A DNA stretch of 64,000 nt from Sphingomonas sediminicola (GTDB lineage: Bacteria > Pseudomonadota > Alphaproteobacteria > Sphingomonadales > Sphingomonadaceae), in NCBI RefSeq assembly GCF_014489515.1, contig NZ_CP060782.1:992001-1056000 (forward strand), written 5' to 3'. This document shows positions 41,707 through 58,984 of the stretch, piece by piece. A program made the position numbers and the translations under genes. Under the pieces are notes generated by a model. That model was not told where the DNA came from and did not search any database. It saw nothing but the letters and a program-made list of their open reading frames with translations. Positions within the stretch are counted from its first letter, which is position 1; each line of letters starts with the position of its first letter.

Positions 41707-41915
41707 TTCGGATTGTCGGGAATGAGCAGTCCAGACATAGGACCGGCCCTAGCGAGCCAATGCGTGCTCACGCAACCGCCGAAATGACCTATCCAAAGTG
41801 AGGTTCATTTTTATGAAGCGGAAACTAATTCGGTCGACTAGTGTCTTGTTCGCCGCAGCCGGGGGCTGCATGTTTTCAACCGGGCGGGGGGAGTAAAACC
41901 GACCGGAGAGTAAGA
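41707..41915. promoter_or_regulatory. Divergent promoter region of the DUF5985 trio and HAMP-array kinase
   Basis: This 209-base gap separates two divergent transcription units. It contains an AT-rich patch (TTCATTTTTATGAAG near 41801-41817, itself an imperfect palindrome) and GGAAAC at about 41820, which only weakly resembles an EcfG -35 element. No promoter is clear enough to place. Confidence 0.4.
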
Positions 41916-47286
<5,371 letters not shown>

Positions 47287-47289
47287 GGA

Positions 47290-49370
47290 ATGATCCGTCC
47301 TGTGACTGAAGTTTCGGTAAATCCACTGGCGGAAGAAGGAGCGGCGGCCTTCGCTTCCGAGAGGGGCGGCCACGCGTCCTTCTGGTCGACGATGACGAGC
47401 GGAACCTTCTCGCGGTTGCGACCGTCCTTGAGGATCTCGGCGAAGTGGTCCTGGCGCGATCGGGCGAGGAAGCTCTCAGGCACCTGCTGAGGGGCGAGTT
47501 CGCCGTCATCCTGCTCGACGTCTACATGCCGGGCATGGACGGCTACGAGACCGCCCAGATCATCCGCAGCCGCCACCAGACCAAGGGCATTCCGATCGTC
47601 TTCCTGTCGGCGGTCAACAAGGAAACCGAACATCTCCTCCGCGGTTATTCCATGGGTGCGGTGGATTATGTCTTCAAACCCGTCGACCCGGTCGTCCTGC
47701 GGTCCAAGGTCACCGTCTTCGTCGACCTGTTCGCGAAAACCAAGGAGATCGAGCGAAAGGCCGCGCAGGAGCAGGCTCTCCTCGACGCGACGATCCGAGC
47801 GAACGCGGAGCGACTGAAGGCCGAGCAGGAATTGCGCCGCGCCGAGCAACGGCAGGCCGCGATCATCCAGTCCTTGCCGATGGTTCTCTATCTGGAACCC
47901 TATGACTCGGAACGGCGCTGGCCCCACTATGTCAGCGGCGACCTTCGTGCGATCACTGGATTCTCGTTCGAAGACGTACAGAAGCAGCCGGACATTTGGT
48001 CCGAACGGCTTCACCCTGATGATCGCGACACGGTTGATGCAGCGCTTGGCATGCGCCGCGAGAGCGGGCGGAGTTCCGTCGAATATCGATGGCAGTGCGC
48101 GGACGGGACGTACCGGCACTTCCTAGACCAGGCGGTGCTCCTGAAAGACAGCGACGGTCGTCCGCTAGAATTCGCCGGAACGCTTACGGACGTCACCGAA
48201 CAACGCTCATTAGAGATGAAGCTGGTTCAGGCGCAGAAGATGGACGCGATCGGCAAGCTGACCGGCGGAATTGCGCACGATTTCAACAATCTGCTTGCGG
48301 CGGTGATCGGCGGGCTCGGGCTTATCGAGAAGCGCGCGAACCTTGCTGAAGGCGAGGCTCGAATCCTGGGTATGACGAAGCGCGCCGCCGAACAGGGCAG
48401 TGAGCTGGTCCGTCGATTGCTCGCCTTTGCCCGCAAGCAGGCACTCGAACCGCGGCCGATCGGGATCGCCGCACTTCGGAATGCAGTGTCCGACCTGCTC
48501 ACCCACACACTGGGCGGCCTGGTCGACCTCGATTGGCGCGTCGAGGGCGAGGTTCCCGATGCTTTTGCAGACCAAGCACAGCTCGAGCTTGCTTTAGTCA
48601 ATCTGATCATCAACGCCCGCGACGCGATGCCGGGCGGAGGCACCGTAACGGTTTCGATCGAAAGCCGCCGTGCAGCCGAGGAAGAACTGCCAGGGCTTGC
48701 AGCCGGTGAATATGTTCGCATTTGCGTTTCGGATACGGGCAGCGGGATCGCACCGGAGCATCTGGAGAAGGTGCTCGAGCCCTTCTTCACTACGAAGGAT
48801 GTGGGGAAGGGCAGCGGGCTCGGCCTTCCGATGGTCTACGGTTTCGCAAAGCAGTCGAACGGCGCGTTCCGTATCGACAGCAGCCTGGGTCGAGGGACCG
48901 CAGCCGAACTGTGGATACCACGTGCTCCGTATGACGCATCCGATCAGCCCTACGATGCCACAACAGACGAGCCCCTCGGCGAAAGGGCTACACGACCGCT
49001 CAAGATCTTGCTCGTGGACGATCATCCCGAGGTGCGAACCACCACGGCAGCAATGCTCGAGGAGCTAGGCCACTCGGTTGTCGAGGTTGCCAACGGCAAG
49101 GAGGCGCTCACCGCGTTGCAGAACGGGTCGAGCAGGTGTGACCTTTTGATCAGCGATTATGCGATGCCGCACCTGTCCGGGACGGAATTCGTTCGGCGGG
49201 CTCGCGAGCTTCATCCCGGAATACCGGCCCTTATCATAACGGGCTATGCGGAAACCGAAGCGGTGGCCGATCTACCAAAGAAGGTCGGCATCCTGCTCAA
49301 GCCGTTCAGGCCTCGAGCCCTCGAGAACGCCATTGCGCGCGCTTGCAATCCGGCAGCTGTTGCGACTTGA
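47290..49370 (+). CDS. Hybrid response regulator/histidine kinase (REC-PAS-HK-REC); frameshifted
   Basis: An N-terminal receiver (RVLLVDDDERNLLAVATVL, phosphoacceptor in LLDVYMPGMDG) leads through a coiled coil to a PAS domain (DLRAITGFSFEDVQKQPDIW, then a PAC region), a HisKA of the GGIAHDFNNLL type, an ATPase (NLIINARDAMPGGG, KGSGLGLPMVYGFA) and a C-terminal receiver (LVDDHPEV, LLISDYAMPHLSG). One G is missing at 47363-47366. Repaired length is 693 residues. The ATG follows TAAGGA, four bases after the HAMP-array kinase, so the two form one signalling unit, probably a phosphorelay. Confidence 0.89.
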
Positions 49371-49482
49371 GCACCTTCCGATCGGTATCTCCCGAATAGA
49401 GAAATCAGAGCGGCGAACCGAGAAACTCTGCCGTTGCGAATGCATTAGGTCGACAAACGACGAATCGGAAATGGGATAACAG

Positions 49483-49650
49483 GTGTCTGGTTCCGAATTG
49501 CCAAGCGAGAAGGAAATCGAAGAGGCGCACAGCCGGTTGGCGGAGGGCCTCAAGAGCTGCCGTTCCGTAGTGGCAAACTACAAGGCCATGATTGCGAAAG
49601 ATTCCGATGAGGGTGCGCAACCCGACCAGGAGCCTGAATCGAACCTCTAA
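49483..49650 (+). CDS. Small hypothetical protein (55 aa)
   Basis: A GTG-initiated frame encoding a charged, helical protein (LPSEKEIEEAHSRLAEGL, then KSCRSVVANYKAMIAK) with an acidic tail. It is too short for many gene finders. The composition and codon use look coding, and similar short proteins seem common in sphingomonads, but the ribosome site is weak. Function unknown. Confidence 0.6.
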   Translation: MSGSELPSEKEIEEAHSRLAEGLKSCRSVVANYKAMIAKDSDEGAQPDQEPESNL

Positions 49651-49655
49651 AATGG

Positions 49656-52066
49656 TCAGTTTCCGGGAGCGCCCACGTCCACGCGAAGGATGGTGCCTTT
49701 CGTGAATGTCTTGGCAGCTTTGGCGAGATCCCTAGCAGTAATCGTCTTGAGTACGAGTCTCAGCTGTTCGTGAGACCGGCCACCGCCAGTTTCGACAAAT
49801 TCCCGCATGAGTTTGGTGGCCAGTTCGTCATTGCTTTGGGCGGCGGTGACGTCGCGGCCGAGGATGTGGTTGCGTGCCGCCTCAGTTTCTGCGGCGGTCG
49901 GTGGTTCGCTCGCCAGAGTGGCGATCTGAGTGCGTAGCTCGATCTCCAGCGCATCGGCTTTGTCGGGATCGACCCCGGTCCAGATCGTCGCCCAGGTCTG
50001 CCGGCCATTCGTCCGCAGCGAGCTGTAGATGTGGTAGACGAGGCCTTTCTCGGTGATCGCCGACCGGCCGAGCCGTCCGGAATAATCATGGGTGAGAACG
50101 TAGAGCATCATTTGCCACGCAAGTGCCTCACGCGTGCCCGGCGGTGGCCCATCGACGACGTAGCCAAGTCCACCCTGTGAGAGTGGCTTCCCGATACGCT
50201 CCCGAACGACGTTGGGTCCGCGCGTTGGGGAGGGAGAGGGGCCGATTTTCCCCGGGCCGCCTGACCAAGTTTCTGTTCGAGCTTCCCAAAAGCCGTTGAG
50301 GTGTCGATATTCCCACTGACGATCACGGCGAGAGGCCGACCATTTCTCCCGGTCGGATCACCGATCTGGGCCGCGATAAGTTGCTGGATGCGTGTCTCCG
50401 GATCGTCGCTTTTGCTCTCAGCTGACGCCGGCCCGCTGCGAGAAGCCGCGATCACCTCGTCCAACAGGTCAGAAAGCTCAGACGGCTCACCGGAGCGAGA
50501 AACGGTTCCGAGGCCCGGCAGATCACTGGGCCGCTCACCGTCCTTGACCGGGGAATCAAGAAGGAGCTCGACCGTTACGGTGTCGGAGAGCGGGCTCGAT
50601 TGAACGATGGCGGATAAACCACCGGGAAGTCGGCGCAGCTCCGGTTGGGTCGTGGTTTCCGAATTTGCCGGCGCGCCGTTTCGATCGGCCGCCGGCTTCG
50701 GATTGCCGGATCCGAGGGCTTCAACGGGCAAATTGCCAGGGGCCATCCAGCCAACGGTGAGCCGATCGGGCGCGAAATAGTTCCGTGCAACGCGTTGCAG
50801 ATCCGCAGCTGTGACGGATTGCACGTGACGGTTCATGTCGAGCAGCGCATCGAGAGCGCCAATTCCTTCGAAGTAGGCGAGCTGATGTGCGGCATCTTCG
50901 GTGGTCAGGACATCTGCCCTGAGGATGCGCGCGACCGCAGCCTTGGCATTGGCAAGTTGAGCCGGAGAGACTGGACGATCGCGAAGCCCATCGATCCGTT
51001 TTGCAATCTCTCGTTCGAGTTTTCCCGAATCCGCTGTCGGCTCGATCGACCCGCTGATCATGAACAAGAATGGATCACGAGTAGCGGGCAGCCAGGTCGC
51101 GATGTCACGCGTCGTTCCGAAAAGGAGAGAACCTTCAATTGCACGCGTTCCGGACCAGCCGCTTTGGCGCGGGTTCACGCCGGGAGTGCCTGCCAAGACC
51201 TGCTGGAGGACAAGAAAAGCAGCAAAGTCCTGATTGGACGCAGCCGGGGCGGGAAATGCGAGCTGGAAATATTGCCGATAGACCGAACCGAGCAGTTGCG
51301 TGCGGCGCTCGCCGCGCTGGGGAAGCTCGGCTGTATAGTGAGGCTGGGCGATTGGCCTGGCTGCGACATTGGCGAAGGCCCGCTCGACCAGCGCCTTCGC
51401 CCGCTTCAGATCGATGTCGCCGGAAATCGCAAGGACCGCATTTCCCGGCGCGTAATGGCTGGCGTAATAGGCTTGGGCATCACTGATGGTCAGGCGTTCG
51501 ACGTCGCTCACATATCCGGCCATCGGACTCCCATAAGGATGAGATTGAAGCGCGGTCCGAACGACGGCGTCCTGCAGGACGCCCGAGGGGTCATTCTCGT
51601 AGCTGTGGAGTTCCGTGATGACCGCGCCCTTTTCGGCTTCGATCGATGCGGGGTCGATGACGGTTCTCGCCATCCGGTCCGCTTCTATCTTCAGGAGCAG
51701 TTCGAGATCGCCCTTCGGCATGGTCGCGAAGTAGGTCGTCTGGTCCATCGCGGTGTAGCCGTGCCACTCGCCGCCCGCGTCGTAGATCGCTTCGGTCGCG
51801 CCAGCCTTCGGGAAGTTCGCGCTTCCGCGAAACGCGAGATGCTCGAGGAAATGTGCAAGACCGGTCTTGCCGGTTATCTCAGCGGCAGAACCACTCTTGT
51901 AGAGCATCTGGACGCTGACGACCGGAAAACTGTGGTCTTCCAGCATGATGACCGTGAGGCCGATCGGAAGATGGCTGACGTCGGCGCGCCTGAGGTCGAG
52001 TTCCGCCGAGGCCGGCGCAGCGATCGTCAGTGCGGCTGTCGCGAAGAGAATCTGGATCGCTTTCAT
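49656..52066 (-). CDS. M16 family metallopeptidase, periplasmic; frameshifted
   Basis: A signal peptide (IQILFATAALTIAAPASA) is followed by the inverted zinc motif HFLEH in GLAHFLEHLAFRG, with the third ligand glutamate in the EAEKGAVITEL region, and further M16 domains (YYASHYAPGNAVLAISGDID; RNYFAPDRLTVGW). The C-terminal portion is displaced by a missing base in the run at 50238-50241. Repaired length is 803 residues, somewhat short for a two-unit M16 protein, the second half being compressed. It diverges from the catabolic operon with only 43 bases between starts. Confidence 0.88.
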
Positions 52067-52109
52067 CAGGCGGCATTGAAGCCAAAGCTGCGGACGTTAG
52101 TCTAGCGTA

Positions 52110-53439
52110 ATGAACGCGGGGCACGTCTTTCATCGGTTCACGTCCGCGCGCCCTCCCATCGCCACACGCGGCGAAGGCATTTACCTGTCCGATAGTGAGG
52201 GTCGCCGTTTCGTCGACGCGTGCGGGGGTGCAGCCGTGTCGTGCCTCGGCCACGGACATGCTGAAATCGCTGCAGCGGTTGCCGAGCAGGCTGCGCGACT
52301 GGAGTTCATTCACACCGGCTTCTTCACGACCGACGCCGCAGAAGAACTCGCCACGGTCATGGCCGACATGTCGCCGGGCTCACTCGACCGCGTCTGGTTT
52401 ACGGGAAGCGGATCGGAAGCGGTTGAGGCCGCGCTGAAACTTTCGCGGCAATATCATCTTGAAAGGGGTGACACTGCACGCAGCCGCGTGATTGCACGCC
52501 GCCAGAGCTATCACGGCAATACGCTCGGCGCTCTCGCGGCGGGTGGGAGCGTCTGGCGGCGCGCACCTTACGAGCCGCTCCTCATCGACGTCTCTGTCGT
52601 CGATCCATGTTTCGAATATCGCTTCGCCGAGCCGGGCGAGAGCGCGGAAGATTATGGCCGGCGGGCCGCGCGGGCGCTCGAAGACGAGATTATTCGCCTC
52701 GGCCCGGAGACGATCATCGCATTCCTGGCAGAAACGGTGGTCGGAGCGACTGCCGGCGCTGTCCCCCGGCAGGCGAATACCTCAGGCATGTCCGTGAGAT
52801 CTGCGACCTCTACGGCGTCCTGCTGATTCTCGACGAGGTTATGTGTGGCTCGGGCAGGACGGGCACCTTCTTGTCCTGCGAGCAGGATGGCGTGGTCCCT
52901 GACATCGTGACGCTCGGGAAGGGGCTGGGCGCCGGATACCAGCCGATCGGGCGGTGATCTGCACTAGCGAAGTCTATGATGCTGTCGCGCGGGGCTCTGG
53001 CGCGCTCAAGCATGGTCAAACCTACAATGCGCATCCGGTGGGCTGTGCGGCCGGTTTGGCGGTTCAGCGCGTCATCCAGCGCGACGGGCTTCTCGACCGA
53101 GTCAACGAGGCTGGTGATTACCTTTCGTCGCTACTGAGAAGCCGCTTCGGCAATCATCCCAATATCGGCGACATCCGCGGCCGGGGATTGCTCATCGCGT
53201 TGGAGATTGTCGCTGACCGGCAGACGAAGGCTCCGTTCGATCCGGAGCTTGCGATGCACCAGCGGGCCAAGGCCGACGCTTTCAATCGAGGGCTGCTGAT
53301 CTACCCCGGTGGAGGAACGATTGACGGTCGGAACGGCGACCACATCCTTCTCGCGCCGCCCTATAACGTCACCGACGACGAACTCGCCATGATCGTCGAT
53401 CTCCTCGCTCAAACATTGGATTCGATCCTGCCGTCATGA
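52110..53439 (+). CDS. Class III (omega-type) aminotransferase; two frameshifts
   Basis: A fold-type I PLP enzyme of 443 residues when repaired. [40 protein letters not shown] and [15 protein letters not shown] (PLP lysine) are class III hallmarks, as is [15 protein letters not shown]. Bases are missing at 52763-52767 and 52949-52951. First gene of a six-gene plus-strand operon, overlapping the next by four bases. Substrate unknown; context suggests an amine or beta-amino acid. Confidence 0.9.
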
Positions 53440-55516
53440 CCCGCGATCCCCGCTACGACATTCTATTCGAACCCGTCCGCATTGGCCCGGTGACGGCGCG
53501 TAACCGTTTCTACCAGGTGCCGCATTGCACGGGCATTGGCTGGACCCAGCCAGAGACCTTGGCCCGGCTTCGAGGGATCAAGGCCGAAGGAGGCTGGGCG
53601 GTTGTCGCCACGGAAGAGACGGAAATCCATCCGACGGGCGACTGCGAGCCCTTCCATGAGGGGCGCCTCTGGGACGACCGGGACATTCCGGCGATGGCAA
53701 TCATGGCCGACGCAGTCCACGAGCATGGTGCCCTCGCGGCCATCGAGATCATGCACCACGGCGCATCGGCGGCGAACTGGGGAACGCGGCTGGCGCCGCT
53801 GGGGCGTCGCACCGTCCGATCATCTATTATTCGCCGGTGCAGGCGCGAGCGATGGACAAGCAGGACATTCGCGACCTTCGCAAATGGCATCGTGACGCGG
53901 CAATTCGGTCGAAGAAGGCCGGCTTTGACATCGTCTATGTATACGCGACCCATGACCTGTCGATCGCTCAGCAGTTCCTCGAGAAGCGGAAGAATGACCG
54001 AAACGACGAATATGGTGGAAGCCTGGAGAACCGCGCCCGGCTGCTTCGCGAACTGATCGAGGACACCAAGGAAGCGGTCGGAGACACTTGCGCAGTTGCG
54101 GTTCGAATTGCTGCAGACGAGCTGTTGGGCGACGCAGGGCTGACGCACGATGGCGAGGCTCGCGACGTTATCGAAATGCTCGCCGAGCTTCCCGACCTGT
54201 GGGACGTCAACATCTCGACCTGGCCGAACGACAGCCAGACCTCTCGCTTCGCAAAGGAAGGATTTCAGGAGCAGTACACCAGCTTCGTGAAGCGGCTCAC
54301 GACCAAACCGGTGGTGGGCGTCGGGCGCTTTACGTCGCCGGATACGATGGTTTCGCAGATTCGGCGCGGAATCCTCGATTTCATCGGCGCTGCTCGGCCG
54401 TCGATTGCCGATCCATTTCTTCCGAAGAAGATCGAGGAAGGCCGGATCGACGATATCCGCGAGTGCATCGGGTGCAACATGTGCGTGTCGAGCGACTACA
54501 CGTCGACGAACCTGCGTTGCACCCAGAACCCGACGATGGGCGAAGAGTGGCGCCGGGGTTGGCACCCTGAAAGCATTCCGCCGAAGAAGTCGGACGGCTC
54601 GGTGCTGGTAGTTGGCGCAGGTCCTGCTGGACTTGAGGCCGCTCTCGCCGCCGCCCGCCGGGGTTTTGAAGTTCATCTCGCTGAAGCGACCTCAGAACTC
54701 GGCGGCCGTGTAACCCGCGAGAGCAAACTGCCAGGCCTCTCCGAATGGGCGCGTGTTCGCGACTGGCGGGTCTCGCAGCTCGAGCGCTTGGAGAACGTTT
54801 CGATCTACCGGGAAAGCGCGCTCGAGCCTGAGCACGTTCTTGAGTTTGGCGCGCGCCACGTGGCGATCGCGACCGGCTCGACCTGGCGAAGCGATGGCAT
54901 CGGCCGCGATTCCGGCTTCGCGGTCCCGGGTTTCGATGGTGCCAATGTCTATTCACCGGACGATCTGATGAGCGGTCGTGTCCCGTCGGGAGGACCCGTC
55001 ATCATTTGGGACGACGACCATTATTACATGGGTGGAGTGCTCGCGGAGCGATGTCGCGCGGCCGGGCTCGACGTGACGTTGGTGACGCCGGCGGCGACGC
55101 TCTCGGCCTGGACGGTCAACACTCTAGAGGCCGTTCCGATTGCGAAGAAGATCGCCCGGCTTGGAATCGACGTAATCACTTATGCCAGTGTCATAGGCTT
55201 CGATGGGTCGAAGGTGCGGCTGGTCAGTGCCCTGACTGGCGCGGAAAGCGAACTGCCGTGCAGCGCCTTGGTGACTGTCACCGCGCGTCTACCTGTCGAT
55301 GCACTATACCTCGGGCTCGATCAGATGAGCGACCGATGGGGAAACGCGGGTATCGCTTCGATTACGCGGATCGGAGACTGCTGGGCGCCGAGCACCATTC
55401 AGCAGGCCGTTTACACGGGCCACAAGTGGGCGCGTGGCCTCGATGAAGAGTCCGAAGGGCTTATTCCGCGCGAGTTGCCGATGATCGAGTCGGGTCGGGT
55501 GAAAGTGGCTCTGTGA
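53436..55516 (+). CDS. TMADH/DMGDH-family flavoprotein (FMN barrel, 4Fe-4S, FAD/NAD domains); frameshifted
   Basis: Repaired length is 693 residues. The FMN TIM barrel opens with ARNRFYQVPHCTGIGW, the hallmark of the trimethylamine/dimethylglycine dehydrogenase and N-methylproline demethylase branch. A 4Fe-4S cluster motif CIGCNMC with a later cysteine (NLRCTQNP) and a nucleotide domain beginning VLVVGAGPAGLEAALAA follow. One G is missing at 53801-53804. Predicted activity is oxidative N-demethylation of an amino acid or amine; the precise substrate is unknown. Confidence 0.9.
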
Positions 55517-56710
55517 AGGCTGCGCTCGCGCTTCTCGCGGTGGCGCTCGCGTCGCAGGCGGATGCCCGGGCACGCGATCTCGGAATTCCGTTCGAAGGTA
55601 AGGCGGGCCCCTCAACGCGATCACTGATATCCGTGGGGTCGAAGTCGGTCAGAAGACGCTGATCGAAGGCGAAGGCGCTCTAAAGGTCGGAGTTGGACCG
55701 GTACGGACCGGCGTCACCGTCATCTTCCCGCGAGGCAAAGCGGACGCTCGCCCGGTCTATGGCGGCTTCTTCAATCTGAACGGCAATGGGGAAATGACCG
55801 GCCGCGCTTATCTCGACGATTTCGGCATCGTCCAGGGCCCGGTCGGGATCACGGACACGAATGGTGTCGGCCAGGTTTATGCCGGCATCCAGCAGTGGCA
55901 CTCGAAGCATTTCGGAAGCGCCACCTGGCCGGTTGTTGCCGAAACCTGGAGCGGCTACCTCAGCGACCTCGAAGGCTACCACGTCACACCCGAAACCGCC
56001 GTCGCGGCGCTCGATTCCGCAAAACCGGGAGTGGTAGAGGAAGGAAATGTCGGAGGTGGGACCGGCATGGTCTGCTTCGGCTTCAAAGGCGGCATCGGCA
56101 CTGCTTCACGTGTCGTCACGATTGAGTCCGAGTCCTATACCGTCGGCGTGCTCGTCCAGTGCAATACCGGTGCGCGGAGGGTGTTGAGAATTGCGGGTGC
56201 ACCGGTCGGTGCAGCGCTCGCCAATCGCTGGTTGCCCTGCTTCGACCGAAAGCTGGCAGCGAAAGCAGAAAATCTTCCCCCATGTACGGAGGATGGTTCG
56301 AAGGGCGTTGCCCCGCCTGACCAGGGATCGATCATCATTGTCGTTGGAACGGACGCGCCGCTGATGCCGAAGCAGCTCGACCGCGTTGCCAAGCGCGCTG
56401 CCATGGGTCTGGCGCGGCTTGGTTCCTATTCGGGCAATTCATCGGGCGACCTGATCCTGGCTTTCTCGACCGTGCCGGGGAAGTGAATCATGAGGATCAG
56501 GCGAAGCCGAGCCCGATTCAGGCGATTGCGAACGCCAACGTCGATCCGATTTTCGAAGCGGCGACTCAGGCAACGGAAGAGGCCATTACCAATGCGCTGG
56601 TCGCTGCAAAGACGATGACCGGCGCCAACGGGGCGCGCTATTTTGGTATTCCGCACGACGAGCTTCGCTCGATCCTGAAGCGCTACAACCGGCTGGAGGT
56701 CACGAAATGA
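55513..56710 (+). CDS. P1 family (DmpA/BapA-type) aminopeptidase, secreted; two frameshifts
   Basis: Signal peptide MKAALALLAVALASQADARA, then GIPFEGKAGPLNAITDIRGVEVGQ and GFFNLNGNGEMTG, GNVGGGTGMVCFGFKGGIGTASR around the autoprocessing site, and YSGNSSGDLILAFST. Missing bases at 55608-55611 and 56477-56480 split the gene; the separate small frame at 56483 (NHEDQAKPSPIQAIANANV) is its true C-terminus. Repaired length is 399 residues. GTG start overlaps the previous stop. BapA-type members from sphingomonads cleave N-terminal beta-amino acids. Confidence 0.88.
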
Positions 56711-58277
56711 ACCTGCCTCGCGTCACCTATTCGAACACGGGCGAGGATTTCTCAGGTGTTCACGCTTATCTGGACGGGATTATTCCAGATGCTGAAGCGC
56801 GCCTTCTCGGGAACATTCGGCCCAGCTTCATTGGCGGCGAAGATCGCCCGCAAGGTCGAAACGTCAGCGTCAGAAGTCCGATCGACTACAGCATAGTTCT
56901 AGGCGAGTTCCCGCAAGCTGACGAGAGCATGGTCAACGATGCTGTCCAAGCAGCGCGTGCTGCTTATCCGTCGTGGCGGGCGATGGGTTGGCCGCGACGG
57001 ATCGAAATCCTTCGAGCCGCAGCGGACGTGATCGAAGAGCGCAAGTGGGACCTCTCCGTCGCCTGCCTGATCGAAGTGGGCAAGTCCCGGCTGGAGGCGG
57101 TTGGAGAGGTCGAAGAAGCGATCGATCTTATCCGCCATTATTGCGACGAGATGGAGCGAACCGACGGCTTCCGCGACGATCGGCCCGGCGCCTCTTCCGC
57201 CGAAAAGTGCAGTGTGGTTCTAAGGCCCTATGGCGCCTTCGCGGTGATCGCGCCGTTCAATTTTCCCGTCGCTTTGTCGGTCGGGATGATGTCGGCGGCG
57301 CTTGTTGCTGGGAACACGGTCGTATTCAAGCCTAGCGACGCTGCCGGGCTGACCGGTCGCCTGGTCGTCGAAGCTTTAATCGACGGCGGACTTCCCGACG
57401 GCGTTTTGAACCTCATCCAGGGTGGTCGCGAAACAGGCGAGTTGCTGGCGAAACACTCCCTCATCGACGGTTTCGCCTTTACCGGTTCTAACGCAGTCGG
57501 AATGACGATCCTTCGTCACGCCGTCTCTGCACAGGCAACACGCCCGGTGCTCGCGGAAATGGGCGGTAAGAATCCGGCATTCGTGACGGCGAGCGCTGAT
57601 CTGGCCCTGGCGGCTACGGGTGTCGCGCGCTCCGCCTTTGGTCTGTCAGGGCAGAAATGCAGCGCTGCTTCCAAGGCGTATGTGCATCGCTCGGTTTACG
57701 ACGATTTCCTTAGCGCCCTCCTTGAAACGACTAATAAAATCGTGGTCGGAGATCCTCGTCACAAGGACGTGTTCATGGGACCCGTCATCAACGACGCTGC
57801 GCTCGACCGCTTCACCAAGGCCGCGAGCGCGGCTGAGAATGACGGCTCCATCCTAAGAGGAGGCCAGCGCCTCGAAGGCGGCATTTTCGAAGGCGGTCCA
57901 TATGTCGAACCGACGATTGCCACCGGACTCCCGCAGACCACAGGATCAACCGCGATGAGCTTTTCCTCCCCTTTGTCAGCGTGCTTCCGTTCGACAGTCT
58001 GGACGAGGCGATTGCCGACGCGAACCGCAGCGCTTTCGGGCTGACGGCCGGCGTGTATGCGCAAGATGAGCAGGAACTCGATCTCTTCCTCAGCACGATT
58101 GAGGCGGGCGTGCTTTACGCAAACCGTGCGGCGGGTGCGACGACCGGCGCCTGGCCCGGGTTTCAGAGCTTTTGCGGCTGGAAGGGCTCCGGCACGACCG
58201 GGAAAGGCGGCCTTGGCAGCTGGTACGTCCCGCAGTTCATGCGTGAGCAGAGCCACACTGTGTTTTGCACGCCGTGA
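56707..58277 (+). CDS. Aldehyde dehydrogenase, P5C-dehydrogenase-like; frameshifted
   Basis: An NAD(P)-dependent dehydrogenase of 523 residues when repaired. VIAPFNFPVALSVGM, FTGSNAVGM, LAEMGGKNPAFV with the general-base glutamate, and FGLSGQKCSAAS with catalytic cysteine are intact. One base is missing near 57935, before LFLPFVSVLPFDSLDEA. It overlaps the peptidase stop (ATGA) and the CoA-transferase start (GTGA). It probably oxidises a semialdehyde made by the aminotransferase. Confidence 0.9.
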
Positions 58278-58975
58278 ACAAGCTCTACGATTCACCCAAA
58301 GCTGCACTCGACGGACTGCTTCGCGACGGAATGACGATCATGTCCGGCGGCTTCGGGCTATCAGGAAATCCCGAAAGCCTGATCCCGGAGATAAAGGCGG
58401 CGGGCGCGAAAGACCTGACGATCATCTCGAACAACGCCGGGGCCGACGGCTTCGGCCTTTGGCACCTCCTGCAGTCGCGGCAGGTTCGAAAGATGATCTC
58501 GTCATACGTTGGTGAGAACAAGCTGTTCGAGCAGCAGTACCTGACTGGCGAACTGGAGCTCGAACTTAATCCTCAGGGGACTCTCGCGGAGCGCATCAGG
58601 GCAGGGGGCGCGGGAATTCCGGCCTTCTACACGGCAACCGGTGTCGGGACGGTCGTTGCGGACGGGAAGCTGCAGGAGGAGTTCGAAGGTCAGCCTTACA
58701 TCCGCGAAACATGGCTGCGTGCCGATCTCGCGATTATCAAGGCGTGGCGGGCAGACAGTGAAGGCAATCTTCAGTTCCGAAAGACGGCGCGCAATTTCAA
58801 TCCGGTCATGGCGACTGCGGCAAAGACAACGGTGGTCGAGGTCGAGGAACTGGTCGATGTGGGCGAGATCAGCCCCGACTGCGTGCACACCCCTGGGATT
58901 TACGTGCACCGCATCGTGAAGTGCACGATCAACGAGAAGCGCGTCGAGAAGTTGACCATAAGGGAACGCGAATAA
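58274..58975 (+). CDS. scoA: 3-oxoacid CoA-transferase subunit A
   Basis: A 233-residue class I CoA-transferase alpha subunit: MTIMSGGFGLSGNPESL, LTIISNNAGADGFGL, SYVGENKLFEQQYLTGELELELNPQGTLAERIRAGG and FYTATGVGT are typical. The GTG at 58274 overlaps the previous stop; an upstream TTG is a poorer choice. The beta subunit that carries the catalytic glutamate is not encoded next to it or anywhere else in the window, so activity depends on a partner elsewhere. Confidence 0.91.
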   Translation: MNKLYDSPKAALDGLLRDGMTIMSGGFGLSGNPESLIPEIKAAGAKDLTIISNNAGADGFGLWHLLQSRQVRKMISSYVGENKLFEQQYLTGELELELNPQGTLAERIRAGGAGIPAFYTATGVGTVVADGKLQEEFEGQPYIRETWLRADLAIIKAWRADSEGNLQFRKTARNFNPVMATAAKTTVVEVEELVDVGEISPDCVHTPGIYVHRIVKCTINEKRVEKLTIRERE

Positions 58976-58984
58976 GGAGGATTG

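Noticed and set aside
41800..41850. EcfG (general stress) promoter GGAAC-N16-CGTT before the HAMP-array kinase
   Set aside because: Only GGAAAC with a poor -10 match is seen; not distinguishable from chance.
50645..52105. 486-codon open frame antisense to the M16 protease
   Set aside because: The M16 gene has a signal peptide and HFLEH motif; the antisense frame has neither family motifs nor a plausible start.
53510..54676. 388-codon open frame antisense to the TMADH-family flavoprotein
   Set aside because: No recognisable motif; overlaps the FMN barrel and iron-sulfur codons of the real gene.
56483..56710. Separate 75-residue gene after the P1 peptidase
   Set aside because: NHEDQAKPSPIQAIANANV is the usual C-terminus of P1 peptidases; a missing G at 56477-56480 separates it artificially.
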